DNA of 64,000 nucleotides from positions 806,001 to 870,000 of the forward strand of contig CAVXRO010000014.1 of assembly GCA_963764235.1 (NCBI GenBank), in the 5' to 3' direction. The stretch is from DATFVA01 sp963764235 (GTDB lineage Bacteria > Bacteroidota > Ignavibacteria > Ignavibacteriales > Ignavibacteriaceae). The notes under the pieces are model-generated. The model was not told where the DNA came from and searched no databases. It saw nothing but the letters and a program-made list of their open reading frames with translations. The translations under genes were made by a program, and so were the position numbers. This document shows, piece after piece, positions 18,299 to 26,333 of the stretch. Positions within the stretch are counted from its first letter, which is position 1, and every line of letters starts with the position of its first letter.

Positions 18299-19006
18299 CT
18301 AATAGGCTGCAGCATTATAGATCAGATAAATTCCGCCAAGTATAACCATTATACCGCAGGTTCTTCTGATCCATAAAATTGTTCCGGATCCTTCTGACCA
18401 ATCAAGATATTTCTGAACTTTGCCCATTAATGTGCCAGCGCCTACGATTACGCTGCAGTGTCCGATACCAAATGCGGCCAGAAGTATCACTGAAAATATG
18501 TAATCTGTTTTTGCAGTTTGAAATACTACTCCCAGTACAGGAGCCATATAAGCGAATGTGCAGGGACCAAGAGCTAATCCAAAGAGTAGACCAAGTATCA
18601 GCGCCGCAGAAAACCCCTTTGCCTTAGTTTGCTTCAGCGCGGAGTTATTCCAATCAATTTTTATTATATCCAGAAGGTATAAGCCTACAATAAAGAAAAT
18701 AAGGGCAACGAAATAGTTTCCCCAGACCCCAAGATCTCCCATTAATCTTCCCAGGGATGCAGTAATAATTCCGATTATGGCTATTGTGATCAATATTCCC
18801 AAAGAAAAAACGATTGATATTTTAAATGTTCTTCCGACTGTCATCCTACCCTGAGAACTTATAAAACCTACTATAAGGGGAATGCTTGAGAGATGACAAG
18901 GTGAAAGCAGTATACTTAATATTCCCCAGCCCAGTGAGGCAAGCACAGCAGCCCACGCTGCCCCCATCAGGGCTTCGTATAATACTGTGAAAATTCCCTC
19001 AAACAT
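18299..19006 (-). CDS. ccdA: CcdA/DsbD-like transmembrane thiol transporter
   Basis: The 235-residue protein has about six membrane helices in two related halves, each with a conserved Pro-Cys: LLSPCHLSSIPLIVGF and LALGPCTFAYMAPVLGV. This is the CcdA minimal form of the DsbD membrane domain, which carries electrons from cytosolic thioredoxin to periplasmic thiol proteins. It starts three bases after the stop of an exported thioredoxin-like gene, its probable periplasmic client. It is the last gene of the long arsenic-associated minus-strand run, which suggests that reductant is supplied to that system across the membrane. Confidence 0.87.
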   Translation of the reverse strand: MFEGIFTVLYEALMGAAWAAVLASLGWGILSILLSPCHLSSIPLIVGFISSQGRMTVGRTFKISIVFSLGILITIAIIGIITASLGRLMGDLGVWGNYFVALIFFIVGLYLLDIIKIDWNNSALKQTKAKGFSAALILGLLFGLALGPCTFAYMAPVLGVVFQTAKTDYIFSVILLAAFGIGHCSVIVGAGTLMGKVQKYLDWSEGSGTILWIRRTCGIMVILGGIYLIYNAAAY

Positions 19007-19008
19007 CT

Positions 19009-19383
19009 TCAGCCGTTCCGGTCATTTGGTGTAAGTCCTTTTGACTTAAAAAGTTTATCTATTTCTGATTCGGGATAGAATCCTTCATGCCTGAAAAACT
19101 CCTTTCCTTTATCATCAATGAAAACCTGCGTCGGGATCAGTTTGATTCCGTATTGCTTTGCGTATTTTTTCTGATCCGGTTTCCAGACATCATAGAAAAT
19201 CACTTTAACCTGATCACCATACCTATGTTCAACAGATTTCATAACGGGCTGCATCTGCTTGCAGGGGATACAGTTTACCGATCCCAGTTCTATAAAGGTT
19301 ACTTTCGGTTTTATTTCTTTTGATTGAGGATAAAAAAGAGCCGGGATTATTAGTATAAAAATAATGAGGAAATACTTCTTCAT
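19009..19383 (-). CDS. Exported thioredoxin-like protein (CIPC)
   Basis: The 124-residue protein has a signal peptide (MKKYFLIIFILIIPALFYPQ) followed by a single thioredoxin domain. The active site is CIPC in ELGSVNCIPCKQMQPVM, and the cis-proline loop is KLIPTQVFID. The sequence FRHEGFYPESEIDKLF closes the fold. The product is periplasmic. It sits one base from the upstream small thioredoxin gene and three bases from ccdA, so a CcdA-to-thioredoxin electron relay is the simplest reading. The client is unknown; arsenic-related thiol chemistry is suggested only by the neighbourhood. Confidence 0.87.
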   Translation of the reverse strand: MKKYFLIIFILIIPALFYPQSKEIKPKVTFIELGSVNCIPCKQMQPVMKSVEHRYGDQVKVIFYDVWKPDQKKYAKQYGIKLIPTQVFIDDKGKEFFRHEGFYPESEIDKLFKSKGLTPNDRNG

Positions 19384-19384
19384 T

Positions 19385-19624
19385 TTAATTTCCTTTCAGC
19401 CAATTCAACAGCTGATCGTCCTTGGGAATAACCCCGAAACTTTTTACCTGTTCATTAATTACCAGACCTGGCGTCATCATAATGTTATAGTTCAACATTT
19501 CCTCAATATCCGTCACCTTTTCAATGGCTGCGTCTATATTATTGGCAGCAACCAGATCCCTTATTTTTACCTCCAGGGCCTGGCATTTTTTACACCCGGT
19601 CCCCAGAACTTTAACTGATATCAT
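19385..19624 (-). CDS. Small cytosolic thioredoxin-like protein (CKKC)
   Basis: The 79-residue single-domain protein belongs to the 'redox-active disulfide protein 2' type: MISVKVLGTGCKKCQALE with the CKKC pair near the N-terminus and a cis-Pro-like MMTPGLVINEQV loop. It has no signal peptide. It resembles the 85-residue protein at 21455-21712 in the same run (GCKNC, WITPGLIVNGKV), so the operon carries two paralogues. Proteins of this type often accompany arsenic permease genes. The precise partner is not established. Confidence 0.83.
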   Translation of the reverse strand: MISVKVLGTGCKKCQALEVKIRDLVAANNIDAAIEKVTDIEEMLNYNIMMTPGLVINEQVKSFGVIPKDDQLLNWLKGN

Positions 19625-19656
19625 TTTTAATTACTCCAAATTTATTTTTATGTGAA

Positions 19657-20340
19657 TTATTTAATAACATTTTCATTTTGCTTTAACTCGGTTTCTATAT
19701 ACGCGCTAAGCTTTGGAACCATTTTGTCATCATATTCGATTTTGTTGATTAAACTATTTTTATCATTTAAGATTATTACCGACGGACTGAAAAATGTATC
19801 ATATTCTATCTGAAGTTCATTGTTCCAGTAAGAATCTATTATCCAGTAATCGTAGTTGTCAGGGTTTCCGGACATAACTTTAATAAAATCAGCTGTTTGC
19901 TCTCTGCTCATTTTAAGTGTACAATAGCATGACACCGATGTGCTGAATAAAATTATTTTCGGCTTACCTGATGATAAATACTTTTGTTTTTCATAATTAT
20001 AAAAAACATTTTGCAGATGGAGATACCAATCATTGAAAAGCACGAAAGAAGAATCGGGTGTGATGTTTTTAGTTTGGGATTCAAATTCAGACAGGTGAAT
20101 TGCCAGGCTGTCAATGGCTTGTGAGTGTATCTTAGGAACGTACTCAATGGAATCATTTTCAATGGCTGACGATACTAAATTGCTTAATTTAGTCATTGAC
20201 GGTTGATCGACCGGATTATTATCTGCAAGGGATAATAATATTTTTTCCGCTTCTTTTTCGATTAACTCAAAGGACTGGGCATATGCTATCCCCGTACTGC
20301 CCAGAAGTAGACATATCTGAAATATTAATTTTGTTAACAT
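19657..20340 (-). CDS. Exported protein with thioredoxin-like C-terminal half (CYC), function unknown
   Basis: The 227 residues start with a signal peptide (MLTKLIFQICLLLGSTGIAYAQ). Residues 25-120 are helical with no recognised family. Residues 125-220 resemble a thioredoxin fold: KPKIILFSTSVSCYCTLKMS, then YWIIDSYWNN and a cis-Pro-like FFSPSVIILNDKNSLINK. The usual CxxC is replaced by CYC. The gene lies between the ACR3 exporter gene and a small thioredoxin gene on the same strand. It could be a periplasmic thiol or metal-binding partner of the arsenic system. This is the least familiar member of the cluster. Confidence 0.7.
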   Translation of the reverse strand: MLTKLIFQICLLLGSTGIAYAQSFELIEKEAEKILLSLADNNPVDQPSMTKLSNLVSSAIENDSIEYVPKIHSQAIDSLAIHLSEFESQTKNITPDSSFVLFNDWYLHLQNVFYNYEKQKYLSSGKPKIILFSTSVSCYCTLKMSREQTADFIKVMSGNPDNYDYWIIDSYWNNELQIEYDTFFSPSVIILNDKNSLINKIEYDDKMVPKLSAYIETELKQNENVIK

Positions 20341-20370
20341 AATCTCCCCTAAGAGATTTATGATGAATGA

Positions 20371-21420
20371 TTAAATTATTCGTTCAGTATAATATTTTTT
20401 CTTAAACCATAATGATACATTTACCAGACTTATCAGAACGGGAACCTCTACCAGAGGTCCGATCACAGCCGCAAATGCCTCCCCACTATTAATTCCGAAT
20501 ACTGCAATTGCAACTGCTATGGCCAACTCAAAATTATTGCTCGCTGCTGTGAATGATAAGGTAGCAGATTTTTTGTAATCAGCACCTATTTTCCTGCTCA
20601 TATAGAAGGACAGGAAAAACATAACAACAAAATATATAAGTAAAGGAATTGCGACCCTCACAACATCCAATGGAAGCTCGACTATAAATTCACCTTTAAG
20701 AGAAAACATAACGATTATTGTAAAGAGTAATGCGATTAAAGTAATCGGGCTGATCCGGGGGATGAATTTTGTGTGATACCAGGTTTTATCCTTTAGTTTA
20801 ACTAGTGTTAATTGTGTAATGACGCCTGCAAGGAAAGGAATTCCAAGGTAGATGAAAACGCTCTCTGCAATCTGACCTATAGTAACCTCAACCATTGTTC
20901 CTTTAAGTCCGAACCATCCTGGTAAAATCGTAATAAATACATATGCATATATTGAAAAAAACAGGACCTGGAATATTGAATTGAATGCAACTAACCCGGC
21001 CGCATATTCCGAATCTCCCTTTGCCAGTTCATTCCATACAATTACCATTGCAATACACCTTGCAAGTCCTATCAATATCAATCCGTACATATACCCCGGA
21101 AGATCACTGAGAAGTGTTATAGCCAGAAAGAACATCAAAACAGGTCCGATTATCCAGTTTTGTACAAGTGATAACAATAATATTTTCCAATCGCGGAATA
21201 CTTTCCCAAGCTCTTCGTATTTTACTTTTGCAAGAGGCGGATACATCATTAAAATCAACCCGATGGCAATAGGAATATTTGTCGTTCCGGACTGGAATGT
21301 ATTCCAGAAATTGACGATAGAGGGGAAAAAATATCCGGAGAAAACCCCGATGAACATTGCAAGGAATATCCATAGTGTAAGAAAGCGGTCTAAAAATTTT
21401 AATCTCGCGGCACCATGCAT
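20371..21420 (-). CDS. acr3: ACR3-type arsenite efflux permease
   Basis: The 349-residue protein has about ten membrane helices. The family hallmark GLARCIAMVIVWN places the conserved thiolate C122 in the fourth helix. It also has GLVAFNSIFQVLFFSIYAY and a late SFTAASNNFELAIAVAIAVFG segment with the conserved Asn-Asn-Phe-Glu. It exports arsenite, driven by the membrane potential, and completes the ArsC-ACR3 detoxification route. It is 34 bases downstream of a small thioredoxin gene. ArsB-type permeases are unrelated in sequence, so the ACR3 call is firm. Confidence 0.93.
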   Translation of the reverse strand: MHGAARLKFLDRFLTLWIFLAMFIGVFSGYFFPSIVNFWNTFQSGTTNIPIAIGLILMMYPPLAKVKYEELGKVFRDWKILLLSLVQNWIIGPVLMFFLAITLLSDLPGYMYGLILIGLARCIAMVIVWNELAKGDSEYAAGLVAFNSIFQVLFFSIYAYVFITILPGWFGLKGTMVEVTIGQIAESVFIYLGIPFLAGVITQLTLVKLKDKTWYHTKFIPRISPITLIALLFTIIVMFSLKGEFIVELPLDVVRVAIPLLIYFVVMFFLSFYMSRKIGADYKKSATLSFTAASNNFELAIAVAIAVFGINSGEAFAAVIGPLVEVPVLISLVNVSLWFKKKYYTERII

Positions 21421-21454
21421 TTTACAACTTTTTTTTTCGTCCTAAAATCTATAG

Positions 21455-21712
21455 TCAAACAAGTTGATTTTTTTCAACTTCCAGAAACCAGTGTGTTAAG
21501 GTACTTTTTGTCGGTATCTTTCCGCTGGATAAAACCTTTCCGTTTACTATTAACCCCGGTGTTATCCAGATCCCTAGTTCTGCAAATTTTTCTTTATCCG
21601 TTATTTTATGAATATCTGCATCAATATCGTTTTCTGCAGTTACAGCTAAACATAAATGGTACAGGTTTTCACAATTCTTACATCCCGAACCGACAATTTG
21701 AATTTTAAGCAT
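21455..21712 (-). CDS. Small thioredoxin-like protein (CKNC)
   Basis: The 85-residue single-domain protein contains GSGCKNCENLYHLC near the N-terminus and WITPGLIVNGKVLSSGKIP as the cis-Pro region. It is a paralogue of the 79-residue protein at 19385-19624. It starts one base from the arsC stop, so co-translation is likely. A role as electron donor to ArsC, or as a partner of the nearby DUF318-type permease, is inferred from the context. Confidence 0.85.
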   Translation of the reverse strand: MLKIQIVGSGCKNCENLYHLCLAVTAENDIDADIHKITDKEKFAELGIWITPGLIVNGKVLSSGKIPTKSTLTHWFLEVEKNQLV

Positions 21713-21713
21713 T

Positions 21714-22142
21714 TTATTTCTCCTTCAGTTCCTTTTTGTAAAGCTCATAAAATTCTTTTTTTATTTCGTCTCTTACCCGGCGGTAGACATGCATTACTTC
21801 CTCTTCTGACCCGACCGCATCAGCAGGGTCATCAAAACCAATATGTAAACGGTGTTTAACATTTCCAATAAATACAGGGCAGGTTTCTTTCGCATTATCA
21901 CAAACAGTAATTACATAATCAAATGACTGCGAAATATATTTATCAACATTCTCCGAAACGCCATTGCTTATATCGATTCCTGCTTCGTTCATTGCTTTTA
22001 CAGCAAGGGGATTCACTCTTTCTGCCGGTTTTGTTCCTGCAGAGTACACTTCAAGGTTTTCATCAAAGGATTTAAGAAATCCTTCAGCCATCTGGCTTCG
22101 GCAGGAATTTCCTGTACAGAGTATGAGGATTTTTTTCTTCAT
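21714..22142 (-). CDS. arsC: Thioredoxin-coupled arsenate reductase
   Basis: The 142-residue protein has the low-molecular-weight phosphatase fold. The P-loop is C9-TGNSC-R (CTGNSCRS), and the redox relay cysteines are C81 and C88 (VCDNAKETCPVF). The general acid lies in the FDDPAD loop. It reduces arsenate to arsenite with electrons from thioredoxin, and the next gene encodes a small thioredoxin. The length matches the Bacillus/Staphylococcus-type ArsC family. The start ATG is the first codon of the frame and is 19 bases after the permease stop. Confidence 0.95.
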   Translation of the reverse strand: MKKKILILCTGNSCRSQMAEGFLKSFDENLEVYSAGTKPAERVNPLAVKAMNEAGIDISNGVSENVDKYISQSFDYVITVCDNAKETCPVFIGNVKHRLHIGFDDPADAVGSEEEVMHVYRRVRDEIKKEFYELYKKELKEK

Positions 22143-22160
22143 GTTTAGACTTTCATCTTG

Positions 22161-23537
22161 TTAAAACCACGCTCCGTAAATCAGTCCACTTATTGTTGCC
22201 ATTACAACAACCAGGCTAACATAAACTACGGTCTTTTGTGTACCAATCACGCTCCTTATTACAAGCATATTCGGCAGAGACAAAGCCGGACCTGCAAGCA
22301 GCAATGCGAGCGCGGGTCCCTTCCCCATCCCGCTGTTAATCAGTCCCTGCAAAATCGGTATCTCAGTTAAAGTAGCAAAATACATAAAGGCGCCAGTTAC
22401 TGACGCAAAAAGATTCGAGAATAAAGAATTGCCGCCGACCAGTGCCGAGATCCATTCGTCCGGAATAATACCCTTCCCGCCTGTCGGGGAACCGAGTAAA
22501 AATCCGGCTGCCAGAACACCAATAATCAGGAGAGGCAAAATTTGTTTCGTAAAGCCCCATGTTTCTTTCATCCATTCATTAGATTCTCCTTCTGAGAGGG
22601 AAAGGATTACGCCGAGTGAAATTACGGCAACGGTGAAAGGAACAAGCGGTTGAGGATAAATCACATAAGATATTACAGTGATCGCAGAGACCGATAAAAC
22701 ATAAATCGGATTCAGCTTCAAAATAAAAATAAGGGAAAATACTAACCCGACGGCAAATATCGACGTAATAATCCATTTATTTGCGAACATAAAATACCAA
22801 AACCCTTCCTCCCCGCCAGGTTTTCCCCAATTCGCAAAAACCAGTATTGCAACAAGTATAAAAAAGTGAATTGCGGTCTGCGTGAACGGTCTCGTTTCTT
22901 CGGCAGCAGGCATAGCTAATTGATTATCGGCTTTAAATCTTTCCTCTTTTCTATAAATGAATGCCATTATGAGCCCTATTATAATGCTGAACGAGACTGC
23001 GCCAATCACCCTTGCAATTCCGAGTTCGATACCAAGAACTTTTGCAGTTAAAATTATTGCAAGGATATTTATGGCCGGACCTGAATAAAGAAAAGCTATT
23101 GCAGGCCCTAATCCCGCACCCCGCTTGTGAATTCCGGAAAAGAGAGGCAGAACCGTGCAGGAACAAACCGCAAGTATCGTCCCTGAAACAGAGGCAACAG
23201 AATAGGCAAGCCACTTTTTAGCAATGGCGCCAAAATATTTTATTACCGATGCCTGGCTTACAAAAACAGAAATTACTCCAGCAATGAAGAATGCAGGAAT
23301 AAGGCAAAGAAGAACATGTTCCTGAGCATACCATTTCGTTAAGGATAACGAGGAATTAACCGCCTCCCTGAATACCACAGAATTAACAGGTAAAAAATAG
23401 GCAATAAGAAAAACTGAAATTATTAGTATTAATTTTTTATATTCTGTACCCCAGAGAGATTTCAGACTTTTCCAATTAGATGTTTCGCTAATTGTCGAAT
23501 TAAACGTTAAAAATTTTTTAACGGCTGCAGACTTCAT
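22161..23537 (-). CDS. ArsP/DUF318-type permease
   Basis: The 458-residue protein has about ten membrane helices in two halves. Each half carries a permease signature: SCTVLPLFSGIHKRGAGLGP with FLYSGPAINILAIIL, and EIPILQGLINSGMGKGPALA with LLAGPALSLPNMLVI. This is the predicted permease family (DUF318/YraQ/ArsP). Members export organoarsenicals or related compounds, which would fit the arsM gene nearby. Its start overlaps the arsR stop region by 20 bases, so it is translationally coupled to that regulator. Methylated arsenic is a plausible but unproven substrate. Confidence 0.85.
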   Translation of the reverse strand: MKSAAVKKFLTFNSTISETSNWKSLKSLWGTEYKKLILIISVFLIAYFLPVNSVVFREAVNSSLSLTKWYAQEHVLLCLIPAFFIAGVISVFVSQASVIKYFGAIAKKWLAYSVASVSGTILAVCSCTVLPLFSGIHKRGAGLGPAIAFLYSGPAINILAIILTAKVLGIELGIARVIGAVSFSIIIGLIMAFIYRKEERFKADNQLAMPAAEETRPFTQTAIHFFILVAILVFANWGKPGGEEGFWYFMFANKWIITSIFAVGLVFSLIFILKLNPIYVLSVSAITVISYVIYPQPLVPFTVAVISLGVILSLSEGESNEWMKETWGFTKQILPLLIIGVLAAGFLLGSPTGGKGIIPDEWISALVGGNSLFSNLFASVTGAFMYFATLTEIPILQGLINSGMGKGPALALLLAGPALSLPNMLVIRSVIGTQKTVVYVSLVVVMATISGLIYGAWF

Positions 23538-23859
23538 AACGATTTACCTTCTGAACTTTTTGTTTGTCGCTGAGGATAACCTGGTCATCAGCGATCCAGA
23601 AATCAAGCGTAGTAAGTATCGATGAGATTCTATCGTCGGATGAATGAGGATTTATCTTATAATTAACCCATTTACCATCTTTTTCCTCAATTATGAAGCC
23701 TGTATCCCTGAGAATGCTTAAATGTTTGGATACAGTTGATGCTGCTAACTGAAGGACTTCGGTAATTTCGCAAACGCACAGTGGTTTGGTCTGCAGCATC
23801 TTGAGAATTCGTAACCTGTTCGAATCAGACAGCGCTTTGAATAACCTTGTTTTTTCCAT
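23518..23859 (-). CDS. arsR: ArsR/SmtB-family repressor (CVC type)
   Basis: The 113-residue winged-helix protein includes RLFKALSDSNRLRILKMLQ, the metalloid-binding CVC motif in KPLCVCEITEVLQLAAS, and the recognition helix region STVSKHLSILRDTGFIIEEK. This is the classical As(III)-sensing ArsR form. It is the first gene of the permease-arsC-trx-acr3-ccdA run and overlaps the permease gene by 20 bases. Upstream, ATTTCG (23874-23879) and CGAAAT (23888-23893) form a short inverted repeat that could be its operator. Confidence 0.92.
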   Translation of the reverse strand: MEKTRLFKALSDSNRLRILKMLQTKPLCVCEITEVLQLAASTVSKHLSILRDTGFIIEEKDGKWVNYKINPHSSDDRISSILTTLDFWIADDQVILSDKQKVQKVNRYEVCSR

Positions 23860-23905
23860 AATTACATATACTCATTTCGTCATCTATCGAAATATAATTA
23901 CACAA

Positions 23906-23940
23906 AAAATGGGATACAAATTATTTTTATATCCCATTTA
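23906..23940 (-). terminator. Intrinsic terminator after arsM
   Basis: A perfect ten-base stem, AAATGGGATA with TATCCCATTT (loop ~12 bases), lies directly after the arsM stop. On the minus strand it is followed by TTTTTTGTG. It separates the arsR-arsM unit from the second arsR unit. Confidence 0.85.
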
Positions 23941-23944
23941 GATT

Positions 23945-24757
23945 TTAGTCTTTATAGCCGACAACCGTAATGCTGAATATACCTTTAAGATTTTTCTTGT
24001 ATTCTATTAAACCATCGGCGGAGAGATATTTATTTAATAATTCTTCAGGCAGATCTATTTTCTTCGACTTTTTTATTTCGATATTTCTGAACCCAGCTGC
24101 TTCAATTATATTCATATACTCATCCTGCTTCAATGCACCGGAAACACAGCCGGCATACATTTCAGCCGATCTCTGCAGCTCTTCGGTCATTTCACCCTGG
24201 ATGACGATATCAGAGACACAAAAGTGCGCGCCAGGTTTTAATATCCTATGGATTTCAGAGAAGGCCATTCTTTTATCAGGGACCAGATTCAAAACACAAT
24301 TACTTACTACAACATCTGCTGTATTACTTTCAAACGGCATACTTTCAATATCGCCCTGGTGAAACTCAACATTCTGATAACCTAGTTTTGTTTTATTTGA
24401 ATTTGCCTTTTCTATCATGGCTTCTGTCATATCGAGCCCAATAACCTTACCTTCATCACCGACAATCGCTCTTGCCACAAAAACATCATTTCCGGCACCG
24501 CTGCCTAAATCGACAACCGTGTCGCCTCTTTTTATTCCCGCGAACTCAGTTGGCAGTCCGCACCCCAGTCCGAGATCCGCTTCAGGAACGTAACCATCAA
24601 GATGATCATATTCATCCTGCATCACAGTGTAACCGATAATTTTATTATCTGCTGGTCCGCAGCAGGATGGTCCGCAGCAGCCGGAACTTTGAGATGCCTT
24701 AGCTATTTCGCCGTATTTCTCTTTAACCACTGCCTTTAATTCGTCCGGGGTTTTCAT
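23945..24757 (-). CDS. arsM: Arsenite S-adenosylmethionine methyltransferase
   Basis: The 270-residue SAM methyltransferase has motif I VVDLGSGAGNDVF (82-94) and motif II GLDMTEAMIEKA. The three As(III)-binding cysteines of ArsM are present as C66 (GLGCGLP), C154 (VSNCVLNL) and C204 (YAGCVSGAL). A cysteine-rich SGCCGPSCCG segment (26-34) is typical of prokaryotic ArsM. It methylates arsenite to mono-, di- and trimethyl forms. It lies 101 bases downstream of an ArsR gene and is followed by an intrinsic terminator, making a two-gene unit. Confidence 0.94.
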   Translation of the reverse strand: MKTPDELKAVVKEKYGEIAKASQSSGCCGPSCCGPADNKIIGYTVMQDEYDHLDGYVPEADLGLGCGLPTEFAGIKRGDTVVDLGSGAGNDVFVARAIVGDEGKVIGLDMTEAMIEKANSNKTKLGYQNVEFHQGDIESMPFESNTADVVVSNCVLNLVPDKRMAFSEIHRILKPGAHFCVSDIVIQGEMTEELQRSAEMYAGCVSGALKQDEYMNIIEAAGFRNIEIKKSKKIDLPEELLNKYLSADGLIEYKKNLKGIFSITVVGYKD

Positions 24758-24858
24758 ATTATATTATTCCTTTTTTTATTGTTCTTTTTATTTATCTGCT
24801 TTATTGCAGAGTCTGCACTGTAGCAAAGTGGATTGCCAGGTTCGCATAATAATTTGAT

Positions 24859-25176
24859 TTAACAACAGCCTATTTTGGCAAACATTTTATCCAGGGCGGT
24901 TTTAGCTTTTATTAAATTTTTATTATTAACGCAGTAGCAAATCCTGAGCCCGTCAATTTCTCCTTCAATCAGACCTACCCGTTTTAGTTCTTTTAAATGC
25001 TGGGAAACAGTTGCCTGTGCCAGGGGCAACTTATCAACTATATTTCCAACCATACATGAACTCATACTGGTTAGAATCTTCAATATTTTAATCCGGGCGG
25101 GATGAGAGAGAGCTTTAGCAATATCTGCAAGCCACATATCTTCCCTGGTAAACTCTTCTTTTTTAGAAAATGCCAT
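24859..25176 (-). CDS. arsR: ArsR-family repressor of the arsM unit
   Basis: The 105-residue winged-helix protein includes DIAKALSHPARIKILKILTS, a single-cysteine sensor helix SSCMVGNIVDKLPLAQ, the recognition segment ATVSQHLKELKRVGLIEGE, ICYCVNN, and a C-terminal GCC. The cysteine set differs from the CVC repressor at 23518-23859, so the two regulators probably use different metalloid sites. A palindromic operator overlapping a promoter lies 21 bases upstream of its ATG, which implies autoregulation. Confidence 0.9.
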   Translation of the reverse strand: MAFSKKEEFTREDMWLADIAKALSHPARIKILKILTSMSSCMVGNIVDKLPLAQATVSQHLKELKRVGLIEGEIDGLRICYCVNNKNLIKAKTALDKMFAKIGCC

Positions 25177-25196
25177 TATGCTTAATCTCCATAACG

Positions 25197-25234
25197 TATA
25201 TCGTATATATACGATATATTTTTCTTATTGTCAA
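25197..25234 (-). promoter_or_regulatory. Promoter with overlapping palindromic ArsR operator
   Basis: On the minus strand TTGACA (25229-25234) and TATATA (25206-25211) are 17 bases apart, a consensus-like -35/-10 pair. A perfect 22-base palindrome with core CGTATATATACG covers 25197-25218, including the -10. Repressor binding there would block transcription of arsR-arsM. Confidence 0.82.
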
Positions 25235-25363
25235 GTCGCTTATTTAATATCCCGATGGATTTACTTAAATTTTTTTGCCAGGATACTTTCTAAAGGTAAT
25301 CACTTCATTTGCTTTTATCTTGCGGGGAGATGAAGAACCCCTGCACCACGGAAATTAAAAAGA

Positions 25364-25399
25364 ACTGCCGGTTTCGCCCACTATCCTGAAACCGGCAGT
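25364..25399 (-). terminator. Intrinsic terminator after the lipoprotein gene
   Basis: ACTGCCGGTTTC (25364-25375) pairs perfectly with GAAACCGGCAGT (25388-25399). On the minus strand the stem is followed by TCTTTTTAATTT, just past the stop of the lipoprotein gene at 25408. Confidence 0.9.
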
Positions 25400-25407
25400 A
25401 AAAGTAT

Positions 25408-25920
25408 TTACGGAACGCGGGGATTGAATGGAGCAAAAACACCATTGGGGTTATTATACCATACCCATGCATGAAGTGTCCACAACTGAAACGCTGCATT
25501 AACATCCCAAACATCTTCACTTCCTGTAAATCCTTCCGGAGCGTTTACGGACAGACTAAGAGGCACAGCATACTCAACGGCAACAAGCTGGTATCCTCCT
25601 CCCGGTTTGTCCATATAAACCAGCAGCTCAGGATGTTCCATATCAAATGTCGCGTCAAGCACTCCGGAATTAAGAAAATGCCATCCCATGTTGGGTACAT
25701 ACAGGTTTATATCTGCGTAACCATCCGCTATAGCTTTGTTGATGTCGTGGTATTTAGCGGTGGCAGCCCTGACACGTGCAAGTTCAACCTGCAGCTGGTT
25801 GTCTTTGGTAACGCTGTTAGAAGGAGTAACAGGATTACCGGTTGTTTTATCCGAATTGCATCCTACAAGGAAGAATCCCGCAACAGCAAATGAAACGAAA
25901 GACAAAAATAACCTCTTCAT
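25408..25920 (-). CDS. Lipoprotein of the LHAWVW...NPNG...NPRV family
   Basis: The 170-residue protein has a lipobox FFLVGC. The conserved core includes MGWHFLNSGVLDATFDMEHP, ELLVYMDKPGGGYQLVAVEY and LHAWVWYNNPNGVFAPFNPR. These match a small uncharacterised secreted family known from Proteobacteria and Bacteroidota; I have no function for it. The start is ATG 25918-25920 (MKRLFLSF), because GGAGG lies five bases upstream; the ATG at 25932 contains that ribosome site. It is the last gene of a three-gene run with two DUF4242-like genes and ends at a strong terminator. Confidence 0.8.
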   Translation of the reverse strand: MKRLFLSFVSFAVAGFFLVGCNSDKTTGNPVTPSNSVTKDNQLQVELARVRAATAKYHDINKAIADGYADINLYVPNMGWHFLNSGVLDATFDMEHPELLVYMDKPGGGYQLVAVEYAVPLSLSVNAPEGFTGSEDVWDVNAAFQLWTLHAWVWYNNPNGVFAPFNPRVP

Positions 25921-25938
25921 TAGAACCTCCATTGGTTT

Positions 25939-26313
25939 TTATTTGTAGAAATACGGATCAAGAACGCTTACTTCAATTATCTGGTCGACCGGCAGGCCGT
26001 TTACTTTTGCTGATGCCTTTATAGCTTCCGGAGAAGGTGCATCGTAAATGCAGAATGACTTTTTCTTATCGAGTGTAACATACGAGTGGACCCAGGTTAC
26101 GTTATCCTCCGCGTTGTTCGATACCACGGTAAGGCAAAGATCCTTCCCTACCTGGTCTAAGGGAATGTTAAGACCGTTCGGGAATGTTCTTTCAACCAGG
26201 TAACGGTGCATAGTGATCTTCTTAACCCCCGCGGGTTTATCCTGTCCGCTTACGGGAACGGCTGTAAACAGGATCATTACAAACGAGAACAGCATCAAAA
26301 AGATACTTTTCAT
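25939..26313 (-). CDS. Exported DUF4242-like protein
   Basis: The 124-residue protein has a signal peptide (MKSIFLMLFSFVMILFTAVP, cleavage near VSGQ). The mature domain (HRYLVERTFPNGLNIP; VTWVHSYVTLDKKKSFCIYD; APSPEAIKASAKVNGLPVDQ; VLDPYFYK) is very similar to the protein encoded immediately upstream at 26334-26612. DUF4242 members form small ferredoxin-like barrels, and one (SCO4226) binds nickel. This copy would act outside the cytosol. It is 20 bases from its paralogue and 18 bases from the lipoprotein gene, so one transcript is likely. Confidence 0.83.
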   Translation of the reverse strand: MKSIFLMLFSFVMILFTAVPVSGQDKPAGVKKITMHRYLVERTFPNGLNIPLDQVGKDLCLTVVSNNAEDNVTWVHSYVTLDKKKSFCIYDAPSPEAIKASAKVNGLPVDQIIEVSVLDPYFYK

Positions 26314-26333
26314 TTTAATCCTCCGATAATTTG

